NCBI RefSeq assembly: GCF_039523175.1
Contig: NZ_BAAAEU010000001.1
Span: 310,001 to 374,000 of the forward strand
DNA length: 64,000 nucleotides
Origin: Dokdonella_A soli
GTDB lineage: Bacteria; Pseudomonadota; Gammaproteobacteria; Xanthomonadales; Rhodanobacteraceae
Direction: 5' to 3'
The first letter of the stretch is position 1. Every line of letters begins with the position of its first letter. This document shows, one piece after another, positions 7,796 through 17,167 of the stretch. The notes under the pieces were generated by a model. The model searched no databases, was not told where the DNA came from, and saw nothing but the letters and a program-made list of their open reading frames with translations. A program made the translations under genes and the position numbers.

Positions 7796-8263
7796 CTACC
7801 AGCAGCTGCCTGACGGATGGGTGCCACTGGCTCCCTTCGCACCGGTCTGATCGACCGTCAGCACCGCGCATGGATCGGCCGTCTGGGGGCCGGTCGGGGT
7901 GGCCGTCAGCGTATAGGCTCCCTGCGTCAGATTCGGCAACGTGATCGTATACGCCACGGTCGCACCGCCATCCGTTGGCGACTGGGTGAACGGAAGCACG
8001 AAGCCGACGTAGGTCCGGTTGACCGTGTATTGCCGCTCCAGCATTTGCGCGAGTTGAAGCAAATCTCCCTCCGCCCTCGCACGGCGCGCCTTCTGCATAT
8101 GCCTTTGGTAGCTAGGTAGCGCGATCATCGCAAGGATCGCGACGATCGCCACGACAATCACCAGCTCGATGAGGGTGAAGCCGCGCGCGGTCGCGCAGGC
8201 GCCCGATCGCACCTCTCGCCATCGTCTGGGTCCGGTAATCATCTGCAGACACGACTTGCTCAT
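7796..8263 (-). CDS. pilE: Type IV pilin-like protein PilE (module III)
   Basis: A prepilin of about 155 residues. The type III leader ends ACATARG and is cut before FTLIELVIVVAIVAILAMIA, with Glu5 of the mature protein present; the hydrophobic N-terminal helix is followed by SYQRHMQKARRARAEGDLL. A C-terminal Cys pair (DPCAVLT...SGSCW) could close a D-loop. ATG 8263 is preferred for its GGGGA site; ATG 8275 and 8242 are alternatives. It is the last gene of module III, 19 bases after pilY1, the usual pilY1-pilE order in xanthomonads. It probably acts as a minor pilin in pilus priming. Confidence 0.85.
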   Translation of the reverse strand: MSKSCLQMITGPRRWREVRSGACATARGFTLIELVIVVAIVAILAMIALPSYQRHMQKARRARAEGDLLQLAQMLERQYTVNRTYVGFVLPFTQSPTDGGATVAYTITLPNLTQGAYTLTATPTGPQTADPCAVLTVDQTGAKGASGTHPSGSCW

Positions 8264-8282
8264 CGCATTCCCCATCGATCGT

Positions 8283-8600
8283 TCAGCGAAGTTGGCGCCA
8301 TGCCGCACGGCACTGGAACGCTTGGTTGCCGATTGGCGTGCCGGCATTCGGGATCAGACTGCATTGGGCGCTCTGGTTGCAGTACGGATAGCCGGGCGAG
8401 GCAGGCTGCGCCGGCGGCCCGGCGATGGCTGGATGGCAATCGGCCGGGGCCGGGCAATTCGGATAACCGGGCGTCGAAGGCTGGCACCAGGTGGGATCCG
8501 CGCAATTCGGATAGCCGGGCACGCCCGGTGTGCACCAGAAGTGCGGCGTCACGCAATTCGGATTGCCCGGCGGACAGCCGATCGCGGGGATGCCGGTCTG
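8283..8600 (-). repeat. Cys/Pro-rich tandem repeat at the PilY1 C-terminus
   Basis: The last ~100 codons of the module III PilY1 frame contain four imperfect copies of a 16-24-residue unit of the form P-G-(N/Y)-P-(N/Y)-C...(W/D/Q)C: PGNPNCVTPHFWC, PGYPNCADPTWC, PGYPNCPAPADC and PGYPYCNQSAQC. The DNA shows matching periodic CAATTCGGATAGCCGGGC-like segments. The intact paralogue lacks this tail. Confidence 0.8.
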
Positions 8601-11600
8601 TCCCGAGATCGTCACGACCGGATTTGGCGAGCCCAGCGGCGGCCCATCGCCGATGTCCTGGCCGCCCTTCCCGCTGCCGCTGCCCGAGCCATTGCCACCA
8701 CCGGCAGGGTTCGGAAATGCAGCTCCGCCATTGAGCAGATCCAGTTCCAGCAGACTGTTCACACCGGCCGGCAGGCAGATATCGCCGATCGGCCGGAACA
8801 CATTGATGAACAACTTGCTGAGCACGCCCGTTGGCGCCGCCAGGACACGCTCGCTCTGCAATGGATCGGGGTTCGCCGATGTCACGGACAGATCGAGATA
8901 CCAGCCCATCTTGCCGCCCGGGAACTCCGTGGTCTTGTACCCGAAAGCGTTCTGCGTGATCGTGAACGAACCACTGGTGTAGTCGGTAATCCGCTGCTGT
9001 TGCAGATCCGAGCGAGTCGGAGCCGCACTACCACCGTTGTCCCACACGGCATAGATGGAATTCACCAACGGCTTGCCGTCCGCCTGAAGGTCTTTCGGAT
9101 CGTTGTCGGCAGTCGTCAGATATTTTCCGGTGCCGAAATAGATGATCACGCCGCCAAGCGGGTTCTTGATCGCATACATGCCGCTGGTGATCGGCTGCTT
9201 GTGGCCATAGGTGTCCACCGCCTTGAAGATCGGCGTGGATGGGTTGAGTTTCCAGGCGCCCTTCGTGAGGACGAATTTCCAGACATTGCCCAGATAATCG
9301 CCGGCATAGATCGTGTCGCCGACGCCGTCCGAGCACACAGGCGGGCCGCCGCTCGGACACGTGCCGGTCGCGTCGATGATGGTCGCCGTCGACAATCCGT
9401 TGGGCGCTGCGTTGGCGCTGTCGGTGATGGCATCGACGCTGATCTTGCTGCCCGTCGACAAATCGACGACGAACAGCTTCGCCCTGTTGCCGGCGCCGTT
9501 GTATCCATTGCCGAACGCGGCGACCCATTTGCCATCGGCGGTCAGCGTCGGCGGACTCGGGATGCCGGTGAATCGGCCCATGTCGGGATCGACCGTGCTG
9601 TTGAACTCCCATAGCAGACTGCTGGTTCCGAAGCTCGCGGGATCGGTCACATCGAGCGCGAACACGGCGGCGCACCCGCGCCAGCGGAGCTCACCAACAC
9701 GGTCTTCCAGCTACCGAGATAGGCATCACCAATCGCCGGTGTTCCATCGACAGAATAGGTGTGCACATACCCGGGCTTGGCCAACGCACCCAGCTTGGAG
9801 ATCACGGCATTCGGGATGTAGGCGAACAGTTCCTTGCCACCGGTGGCCGATCCATCGAATGCATGCAGCATGCCGTCGTTCGCGCCGACGAAAACCGTGG
9901 TCTTTGCCTTGCTCGCCACGAAGGTCGCATAGGACGACGTGCACGCCGCGCCGCAGCCCGTCGGGTTCGGCAGCTGGCTGTATCCGTAGTCGAGCTTGTA
10001 GGCAACTTGCGGCGAGGAATTGACGATGTCGCCAAGACGCTTCAGCGGGTCGCGTCGACGATACGAACCCGTGGGCAATTCGTTGGTTTGATCACCACTC
10101 AGATACACGATCAGGCTGTCGATCGACGCGCTGGTATTCGGCCACGTGGCAGGCGACGCGCCAGCAGCGGTCAGCGCCGTCGTCATCCAGGCGGGCAAAT
10201 TCGATCGCGTGAACTTCTGCGCCATGAAGGTCGCACTCGTATTCGTCGGCGCCACGCCGATCCAGATGTCGCTGCGCGCGCCTGTGGGCAGCATCGCCGC
10301 AGCCGCCCATGCCTGATTGCCGAGCGAACCGTCGCCGTTGAGGTAAAAACCCTTGAGATCGCCGACCCAGTTGTTCGAGTCGTAGGACGACTGGTAGGCC
10401 AGCGTCTGTCCGACTGTGTAGCGCGACGAACTAGAGGCGACGCTTCCGGACGGGCTGGCGCCTGCGATCACCGCGTCGAAGATCTTCTGCAGCTGGGTCT
10501 TCAGCTTGCTCGGATCAGTGACAGCGAAGAAGTTGTCGGGGACGCCGGCTTCCCTCGAATCCCATTCGCCGGGATCCGGCCTGCCGTTGCTGTTGAGGTC
10601 GTTGAAGCTGCCGTACTTCGCCGCATAGAACAACGGGTTTTCAAGCTGTTTCGCCGCCGCCGTCGCTGCCTTGTATTTCATTACGATCGGGGCATACCAC
10701 GAAGCGTTCGGATTCACAGTCTTGTTGAGCAAAGTGTCGTTCGTATTGCCGGGACGCAGCGTCAGGCGCTTGACGCCGTCGTCGTTCGAGCCGGCGATGC
10801 TGTAACCGGTCAGCATGGCGTTGCCCGCGTAAGCAGAAACGTTTTCGATGCGGATCAGCACCTCGTCTGCGGCTACGCTCGGCTTGCCATTGGTCGGACA
10901 GGGCGACGTGTATCCGTAGGGATCCTTGGTCGCGGTGGCCAATCCCGGTGCGGCGAATCCGCCTGCGGTGCTGCCCGTGGTGCCCGTGGTGCCATAGGCT
11001 CGCCAGCAGATGTCATATCCGTTGTAGCTGGTCCCATCCAGGTTCTTGCGACCACTCTGTTGATTGCCGGAACAGGCGCCACCTACGCAGTACGTGACCA
11101 TGGTTACGACGTCGTTCTCGTGGTCGTTGCCCCACAGGGAGTCTTCCCAGACGAACGTGAACGTACCGAATTGCGGTAATGCACGGGTGTCCAGCGAGCG
11201 ACCGTAGATGTAGTTCGGCGACACACTCGACTTTTTCTCGCCGATCGTCACCGAACCCATGTAACAGCTGCGCCAGTTCTTGTCGTTGGTGCCGTTGAGC
11301 GCATCGCCGGAACCGGAGTTGTTGGCCTGGCACAGCGGAGCCAACGAAATCGTGCTGCCGCCGAGCGGAATCTTGAAACTGGGCAGGTTGCGCGCGAGTG
11401 CGACCGAGAACGTCTTCACCGTGTTCTTGTACGTGTCGGGCTTCACCGGATTGCCCGTCGGCGGACTGTTGTGCAGATCGGGACGCAGATCATTCGTCCA
11501 CGCATCGAAGGCCAGGCCATCCATCAGATAGCTGCCTTCCATGGCCGAGATATCCGGACAGATACCGCGGACGACACTCAGGTCGGCGACGCCTTTCGCC

Positions 11601-13297
11601 GTGCAAAGATCGGTGTGCGTGGCAGTCGAGTTGCCCACAGCAAGATCGCCTGGAGTATTCGTAGCGATGCGACCGACCGAATAATTGCCGGTGACGCCTT
11701 CGACAGCACCCACAGCCCTTGTCGATGCCGCAGCCTGCCTCGACAAGGCGGCCACGGTCGGAATCTCGTCGCTGTCGAACGAATTGAGGCCGGTCGAAAG
11801 CACGAGGATGCTGCAATTTGCGCAATACGGATTGCCGCCGGCAGCTGCGGACCGATAGGGATCTTTCCATGCCACATTGGTCGGCAATCCGGTCAGATCC
11901 GTGCCTCCGGTAAACGCGCTGCTCGGAGTGCTGGCCGTCGGATTCGGCGTACTGATATAGCGAAGCGCTTCTGCGTACATCTCCGACAGCGGATTGCCCC
12001 ATGCTGCGCAGTTCTGCGTGTTGCTCCCTGCACCCGGATTGTTCAGATAGCGGTCGCCGTCAAAACCCTGACGGTTCAAGATTCCGTAGTTGTTGCAATC
12101 ACTCCATTTCGGATTGGTGGCATTGAAATTGTAGTAACCACTGATATCCAGCGCAGTTATCGTGCTGACGATGCCCTTGTTGCCCGAAGCACTGTGCGTG
12201 CAGAACTTGCCGTTGTTCAGATTGACTTCGTCATCAGCCGCGCAACCTTCGGCGTCCTTCGCACCTGTGTTGCCGGCGAACAGTCCGATATTCCGGCGCA
12301 GCACGCCGCCACTGCGCGGTTTTGAGAAGCTGCCGGTCAACAAGCCAAAGCGCATCTGGCCCTTCTCGCCATAGGTCTGCAACAACCCGACAGGCTTGTA
12401 GGATGCGGCACCGTTGGAACTGTCCATGTATTTCTGACAAAAATTTTCGCGCAGGCTGGCGTTGCTGTTTGCGCAGACTTGCACGCGTGCCGTAAGCCCG
12501 GCCGTTGTCGCGAGCGCGGCCGACTTCGGCGCATCGTCGTAACAACTGTTGTCGCCGGCCGCGTTGGAACAACTGCCAGCCCCCGCTGAATACGCTTCCT
12601 CCCGCCAATTGCACATCTGCAATGCAGTGGCGGCCCATTCCGGATAAGCGCCCTGTGCTGCACGAATGGTAGGCGCCGCACCCCTACTCATCGTGGCATT
12701 GCAAAAGGACACGGTGCCCGAATACGGCGTGTATTTCCTGGTGTCGCTGCCGGCATACACCTTGACCCAGGCATGCAGGTCGGGCGGTATGGGCGCGCGC
12801 TCGAGGACCGCCCCGTTCGCTGGCTCGGGAATGACACGCCTGCCACCGGTCAGCACGAAATTCAGTACATCGAGACGGCTCATCGCCACCCAGTTCATGA
12901 AGTTGCCGCTGAACGTCGAACCACTGCACTGATGCGGATATTTCTGCCCGACAGCCACCGTACCCGTTGCTACTTCAGCGGCGCTGAATTGGCTGTTGGC
13001 ATAGGCGTAGCACAGTGCGGAATCGAAATATCCTGAATAGTCGAAACGATCCTGATAGGTCGTATCGAGGATTCCATCGCCATCCAGATCCGAGTAGTCG
13101 TCATAGGCCTTGATGAACAGCTGCTCGTCGCGCGACATCACCATCATCATCAATGGCGGCACTCCGGCGGTGGTGAACAAAGGCTGGTCGGTGATCGGGA
13201 TCGATTGCGCCTGCGCGCGGTCGATCGGCGAATCGATCGCGGCCAGCAAGGTCAGCGCGAAAGCCACCACGACCGACTTCATGTTGGATACATTCAT
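8283..13297 (-). pseudogene. pilY1: PilY1-type pilus tip adhesin, apparent frameshift (module III)
   Basis: Two overlapping frames make one PilY1: 9647-13297 (about 1216 codons) and 8283-9665 (460 codons). The first frame ends just after SWKTVLVSSAGAGA; the second resumes with VFALDVTDP. Adding one base would restore the expected ...GxGxxVFALDVTDP join at exactly the length of the intact paralogue at 19123-23205. The N-terminus has a signal peptide ending AQAQ; it has MMMVMSRDEQLFIKAYDD rather than a von Willebrand A domain. Later come FVGANDGMLHAFDG (beta-propeller) and an acidic DLNSNGRPDPGE loop like a calcium site. The C-terminus has Cys-rich PGYPNC repeats. ATG 13297 follows GAGGAA. True mutation or draft error cannot be told apart here. 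Confidence 0.85.
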
Positions 13298-13325
13298 GAT
13301 GATTCCTCGATGGCCCACGACCCGA

Positions 13326-13826
13326 TCAGAAAATGTAGATGCCCTGCAACGCGGTCTTGGCGTCGCCGCTCGGATCACCATCGATCGCGGCAACTGAGTA
13401 GTAGCGCAGAGCAGCGCCGCTGGGAGGAAGCGCCGCAGCGCTGCAGGAGGGGCAATACCTCAACGCCTTCAGCGAACTGATGGGCAGGGTCGGCTCGCTG
13501 GTCAGCCATGGCACCCACGGCGCCTGGTTCGGCAGACCCGTATTCGGATCGGTGATCACTGACACGCAATTGCCGGCCGTGTAGCAGTTGACGCCGTAGG
13601 TACTGGGTGCGGCGCGAACGGTTTCGCGGCCTTTTCCGAGCAGGGTTTCTCCCGCCTCGAAACCGTCGTGCCGCACCTTGAAGTTGCCCGCCATTCGTTC
13701 CTGCAGCACCGTCACCTGCATCGCGGTGATGCCGATCAGGCTCATCAGCAACAACATGATCAGCGCCACGAAGAGGGCTACGCCGCGCTGGCGCGGAAAT
13801 CCGGAAGTTCGATTGACGTGGTTCAT
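13326..13826 (-). CDS. pilX: Minor pilin PilX (module III)
   Basis: A 166-residue minor pilin. The leader ends FPRQRG before VALFVALIMLLLMSLIGITA; there is no Glu at mature position 5, as in GspK-like tip pilins. The VLQERMAGNF segment after the helix is the conserved PilX motif. PilX works with PilV, PilW, FimT and PilY1 in the tip complex that primes pilus assembly. Four cysteines (CYTAGNC, CPSC) may form disulfides in the periplasm. It lies between pilW (14-base gap) and pilY1 (28-base gap). Confidence 0.85.
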   Translation of the reverse strand: MNHVNRTSGFPRQRGVALFVALIMLLLMSLIGITAMQVTVLQERMAGNFKVRHDGFEAGETLLGKGRETVRAAPSTYGVNCYTAGNCVSVITDPNTGLPNQAPWVPWLTSEPTLPISSLKALRYCPSCSAAALPPSGAALRYYSVAAIDGDPSGDAKTALQGIYIF

Positions 13827-13840
13827 GGCGTAAGGTCCGG

Positions 13841-15097
13841 TCAGAAGCTGGTCAGGCGATTGCGCAGCGCGATCGTCGTTTCGTAGACATCGCGGAAACG
13901 ACCGTCACTGGGCCGCGTCAGCTTGGCGTCCGCGACGTTGAACACGTTGCCGCCGGTCTTCGCCGTGGCACTGGCGCGGTCCTGGCTGCGCATCAACAGC
14001 GCCACTCGCACGCTGACGACCTTGCGCCATGCCGCGTCGATCGCGACGGGATCGGCGAGCGCGGCCGGCTGAATGTCGGACGCTTTTACAAAAGGATCAT
14101 CCGCCAGACCATCCCCGTTGTTGTCCACGCCATACGTCAGATGCATGCTCTCGACACCGTCGACGATTTCTTCCGTGGTCAATTGCGGCAGAACCTCGCC
14201 TGCAGTTCCGTCGTAATGCCGAACCTTCAGAGCTGGATTCCCGTTGGTATCCAGGCCGACGAAGATCGCCAGATATTCCGCCTTGTGGATCTCGGCGTTC
14301 AGCGTGCCGGCCGGCGTACCCAGCGGCGGCTGCTGGAATTCGCCTTGTGCATTCGTGAACCCCCATGTGTCGTTCGCAACCGAGCCGCCGCGCAGCTGGT
14401 TTTCAACAGGCCCTGCGATCAGCGTCGTACCCGCCGATCCCCCGCTGGCCCGGAAGATATCGACGCGTGGGCGGCAATTGGTCGCCGCATACACCTCACC
14501 CGCCTTGACGAAATTCGGTTCGTTGGGGACCGCTGCGACCGTGAATGTTCCGGTCGTCGGATCGAATGCTCCAAGCGCCGGGGTGCTCTTCGCACTGAGG
14601 ACGCGCAGGATGAGGACGTCGGACCCCTTCACGGTCGCAGACGCCAGAACATCGCTGTTCGCTGCGTTGAGTGGCGGCGTGAAGTCGCCGGCGACCGCCG
14701 CTGCCGGATCGAGGTTGTCGGTCGCGCACGACGTGGTCGTGCAGTTCGTGTATTCAAAACCCTGGATAGGTCTCTGGAATCGCACTCTTCCGGTCGGATC
14801 CGGCACGCCGGCGCCGGGGATGTGGTTGAAGAACTGCAGCGAGGAGTCAGCCTCGTTGCCACAGCCGTAGTAGCCGGCCATGCGCAGGTTGTCTTCCAGA
14901 TAGCTGAAGACGAACCGCGCATTCTCCTGCGAGCGCGACATGCCCTGCTGTATCGAATAGGCGGCCTTCGATCCGAGGAAGATCTGGCTGAGTCCGAGCA
15001 GCAGCAGCGCTGCGATCGCCAATGCGACGAGAATCTCGATCAGCGACAGGCCGTGGCTGACGGAGCGAAACGGACGAATCGGAGCGAGCACGGTCAT
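13841..15097 (-). CDS. pilW: Minor pilin PilW (module III)
   Basis: A 418-residue PilW-type prepilin. The leader ends RSVSHG before LSLIEILVALAIAALLLLGL, with Glu5 present; QENARFVFSYLEDNLRMAGYYGC is the family segment after the helix. ATG 15097 overlaps the pilV stop (ATGA), which implies translational coupling and supports this start over an open frame extending to 15247. PilW is the long minor pilin of the priming complex; its C-terminal YETTIALRNRL is typical. Confidence 0.88.
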   Translation of the reverse strand: MTVLAPIRPFRSVSHGLSLIEILVALAIAALLLLGLSQIFLGSKAAYSIQQGMSRSQENARFVFSYLEDNLRMAGYYGCGNEADSSLQFFNHIPGAGVPDPTGRVRFQRPIQGFEYTNCTTTSCATDNLDPAAAVAGDFTPPLNAANSDVLASATVKGSDVLILRVLSAKSTPALGAFDPTTGTFTVAAVPNEPNFVKAGEVYAATNCRPRVDIFRASGGSAGTTLIAGPVENQLRGGSVANDTWGFTNAQGEFQQPPLGTPAGTLNAEIHKAEYLAIFVGLDTNGNPALKVRHYDGTAGEVLPQLTTEEIVDGVESMHLTYGVDNNGDGLADDPFVKASDIQPAALADPVAIDAAWRKVVSVRVALLMRSQDRASATAKTGGNVFNVADAKLTRPSDGRFRDVYETTIALRNRLTSF

Positions 15098-15522
15098 AGG
15101 GTCGTATTCAGCACGAAGGCGGTTTGCTGATCGGCGCCAATCGCCCAGCGCGCATCGGTCCAGGTGATGCTTACGCCGATGTTGCCGCCGTTGAAAACCA
15201 GCGTGCCGACGCCGTTCGGCAGTTGCGCGGCAATCGCGGCCTGCCATTCAAGAAGATCGTTTTGCGCGCGCGCGTCCGAACCTGCACCGTAGTACGCGAC
15301 CGTCGTGTTCAACGCGCCGCCGCCGTGGGCCCGCATGCGCTCGACGATCAGGTTCGCCAGCGCGGTCGCCTGGGTGCGGAAATTCGCGCTCTGGTTGGCC
15401 TTGAGCGAGAACGCCTGGAGGGCGGCGAGGCCGAGCAGCCCGATGCTGAGCACCAGGATCGCCACCAGGACTTCCAGCATCGAAAAACCGCGCGAGGATC
15501 GGGTATGAATCGTCATGGACAT
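15094..15522 (-). CDS. pilV: Minor pilin PilV (module III)
   Basis: A 142-residue PilV-type prepilin: leader MSMTIHTRSSRG, then FSMLEVLVAILVLSIGLLGL with Glu5, then a QSANFRTQATALANLIVERMRAH helix typical of PilV. It belongs to the minor pilin priming complex. Its stop overlaps the pilW start by four bases. The start could be ATG 15522 or 15516. Confidence 0.88.
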   Translation of the reverse strand: MSMTIHTRSSRGFSMLEVLVAILVLSIGLLGLAALQAFSLKANQSANFRTQATALANLIVERMRAHGGGALNTTVAYYGAGSDARAQNDLLEWQAAIAAQLPNGVGTLVFNGGNIGVSITWTDARWAIGADQQTAFVLNTTL

Positions 15523-15544
15523 CCAGCCGTCAGGCTCTCCCGAG

Positions 15545-16330
15545 TCAGGAACATGAGCCGGACGTCAGTGACACACGCCCCAGCAACGTCAACGTGATCG
15601 TGCGCTGGACCCGCGCGTTCGCCGCGCAGCTTTGTGGTCGCAGCGTGAAGGTCGCAGATGCGGTCACTGCCGCGTTGTCCGTGCTGGCGCTGCCCGCACG
15701 ATCGAAACTGATCCACTGGATCGCAGGGTTCGATACCAGGACGTCCTGCGGGTTGACCGCTTTCCATACGCGCAGCACGGTGTCGGTGTCGTCCACGGTT
15801 CCCCTGACGCCGTAATCGGTGAAGACGATCCACTGGTTGGTCGACCAGTTCGAATCGCCGTTGCATGCCGTTCCGTTCGCGCTTGGGCACAGCGTCACTG
15901 GCCGCGAGCGTGTGGTCGCTTCGCCGCGCGCAACGTTGATCGCGCTGATGAAATCATCGGCCTCGGTAGCCGTGCGGTTGTTCTGGATCGTCTGGCGATA
16001 GCTGGGCAGTGCGATCGCGGCAAGGATCGCGACGATCGCGATGGTGACCACCCACTCGATGAGGCCGAAGCCGCTGCTCGTGCGCACGTGTGCGGTTGCG
16101 CGGGCGCTGCCGACCTGGCGGTGCATCGGCTGCGTCATGGCCGGCAGCCGGAGCAATCTGAAACAGGTCCCGGCCGGCAGTCGTGATGCAACCCGAACAC
16201 GGGCTTTCAGGTGGGCATCCAGGGCTTGGCGACGCCTCAACGGATCTGGTGCGCCGGCAGCCGTCAGCTCGATGAGCCCCAAACCGCTGCGAGAGCCGCG
16301 CCGGAGGCCGGCGAGTGCCTGTCTTTGCAT
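15545..16330 (-). CDS. fimT: FimT/GspH-family minor pilin with a doubled leader-like N-terminus (module III)
   Basis: The functional pilin part starts at ATG 16138: leader ending VRTSSG before FGLIEWVVTIAIVAILAAIA with Glu5, then NVARGEATTRSRPVTLCPS typical of FimT/GspH, and a C-terminal Cys near the end. In the same frame, from ATG 16330 (GGGGA eight bases upstream), 64 more codons include RRGSRSGLGLIELTAAG, which looks like a second prepilin cleavage site and +1 to +6 region but has no hydrophobic helix after it. Which start is used is open; the longer form is reported because it has the better ribosome site. FimT can bind DNA in xanthomonad natural transformation. Confidence 0.75.
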   Translation of the reverse strand: MQRQALAGLRRGSRSGLGLIELTAAGAPDPLRRRQALDAHLKARVRVASRLPAGTCFRLLRLPAMTQPMHRQVGSARATAHVRTSSGFGLIEWVVTIAIVAILAAIALPSYRQTIQNNRTATEADDFISAINVARGEATTRSRPVTLCPSANGTACNGDSNWSTNQWIVFTDYGVRGTVDDTDTVLRVWKAVNPQDVLVSNPAIQWISFDRAGSASTDNAAVTASATFTLRPQSCAANARVQRTITLTLLGRVSLTSGSCS

Positions 16331-16594
16331 CGAGTTGTCCCCAGTCTTCCGACGCGACGGTTCCCCGGAACCGCATTCACTGCACCCACATGCAGCAAGT
16401 GGCGCCAGCAGGCATCTTCCCGCCTGTCACGCCAACCATCCGGCCAAACGCAAGGGCGTCGATCAGGGCCGAGACTAGTCGCGGGAGTCGGATGAATCTA
16501 ATTGATTTCCGACTAGCGGTAAAATTAAACCGACGAACGGCTCATTACCGTCAGGTTGGCGACAGATATGAAACCGCGAGATCTCGGGCAATCC

Positions 16595-17167
16595 TCACCT
16601 GGCAACGCTGTAAGTGGCTTCGATCACCTGCACATACTCATCCCGGCCACCGGTACCGCGCGCGGTGATGCGAAAGAGCCGCCCCGGATCCGCGCTGCCC
16701 GAAGGTGATCGACCGACCGATGCACCAGGAGCCCCAAGATCCTCGATGACATAGGTCGGCAAGGCGGCAAGTCGCGCGCTCGCGTCAGCGCCGTCCAGTT
16801 TCGTGAGATCCAGCCGGAACGAATTCATCGCGGCCTTCGCCTGCTCGGTCTGCATCAGTTCCGCAGCATCGTAGGGCGCACCCGGCGCGCGGACGAAGCA
16901 GCGCAGATGGACGCAGACCTGCGCAACGCCGTACGCGGTGGCGGCCGCGGATATCCTCGCCTTCGCCTCGCTCAGTGCGCTGTCGGCTGCAAGTCTGGCG
17001 AGCTGCCTGTTGCGGGCGTCGTCGGCCCGCTTGCGTTGCGTGATCGCGGTGTCCGCGACCGTGATCGCAAACAGCGACAGCATGAGCAGGATGACGAGCG
17101 ACACGAAGAGCACGGCACCGGTCTGACGTGACCATGACGGAAGGCGCTGGCGCGCGCCAGCGATCAT
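16595..17167 (-). CDS. pilX: Minor pilin PilX-like protein (module II)
   Basis: A 190-residue PilX/GspK-like minor pilin: leader ending SWSRQTG before AVLFVSLVILLMLSLFAITV, without Glu5; ITQRKRADDARNRQLARLAADSALSEA follows the helix in place of the usual PilX QERM motif (given here in outline). Its ATG overlaps the upstream pilW stop by four bases. Module II has no pilY1 after it; the next 264 bases are AT-richer and hold no gene. Confidence 0.8.
   Translation of the reverse strand: MIAGARQRLPSWSRQTGAVLFVSLVILLMLSLFAITVADTAITQRKRADDARNRQLARLAADSALSEAKARISAAATAYGVAQVCVHLRCFVRAPGAPYDAAELMQTEQAKAAMNSFRLDLTKLDGADASARLAALPTYVIEDLGAPGASVGRSPSGSADPGRLFRITARGTGGRDEYVQVIEATYSVAR

Noticed and set aside
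16380..16594. Sigma-54 promoter for module III (TGGCGCCACTTGCT and TGGGTGCAGTGAATGC)
   Set aside because: The first has only three bases between the -24 and -12 elements; the second has a poor -12 box. Neither meets the consensus.
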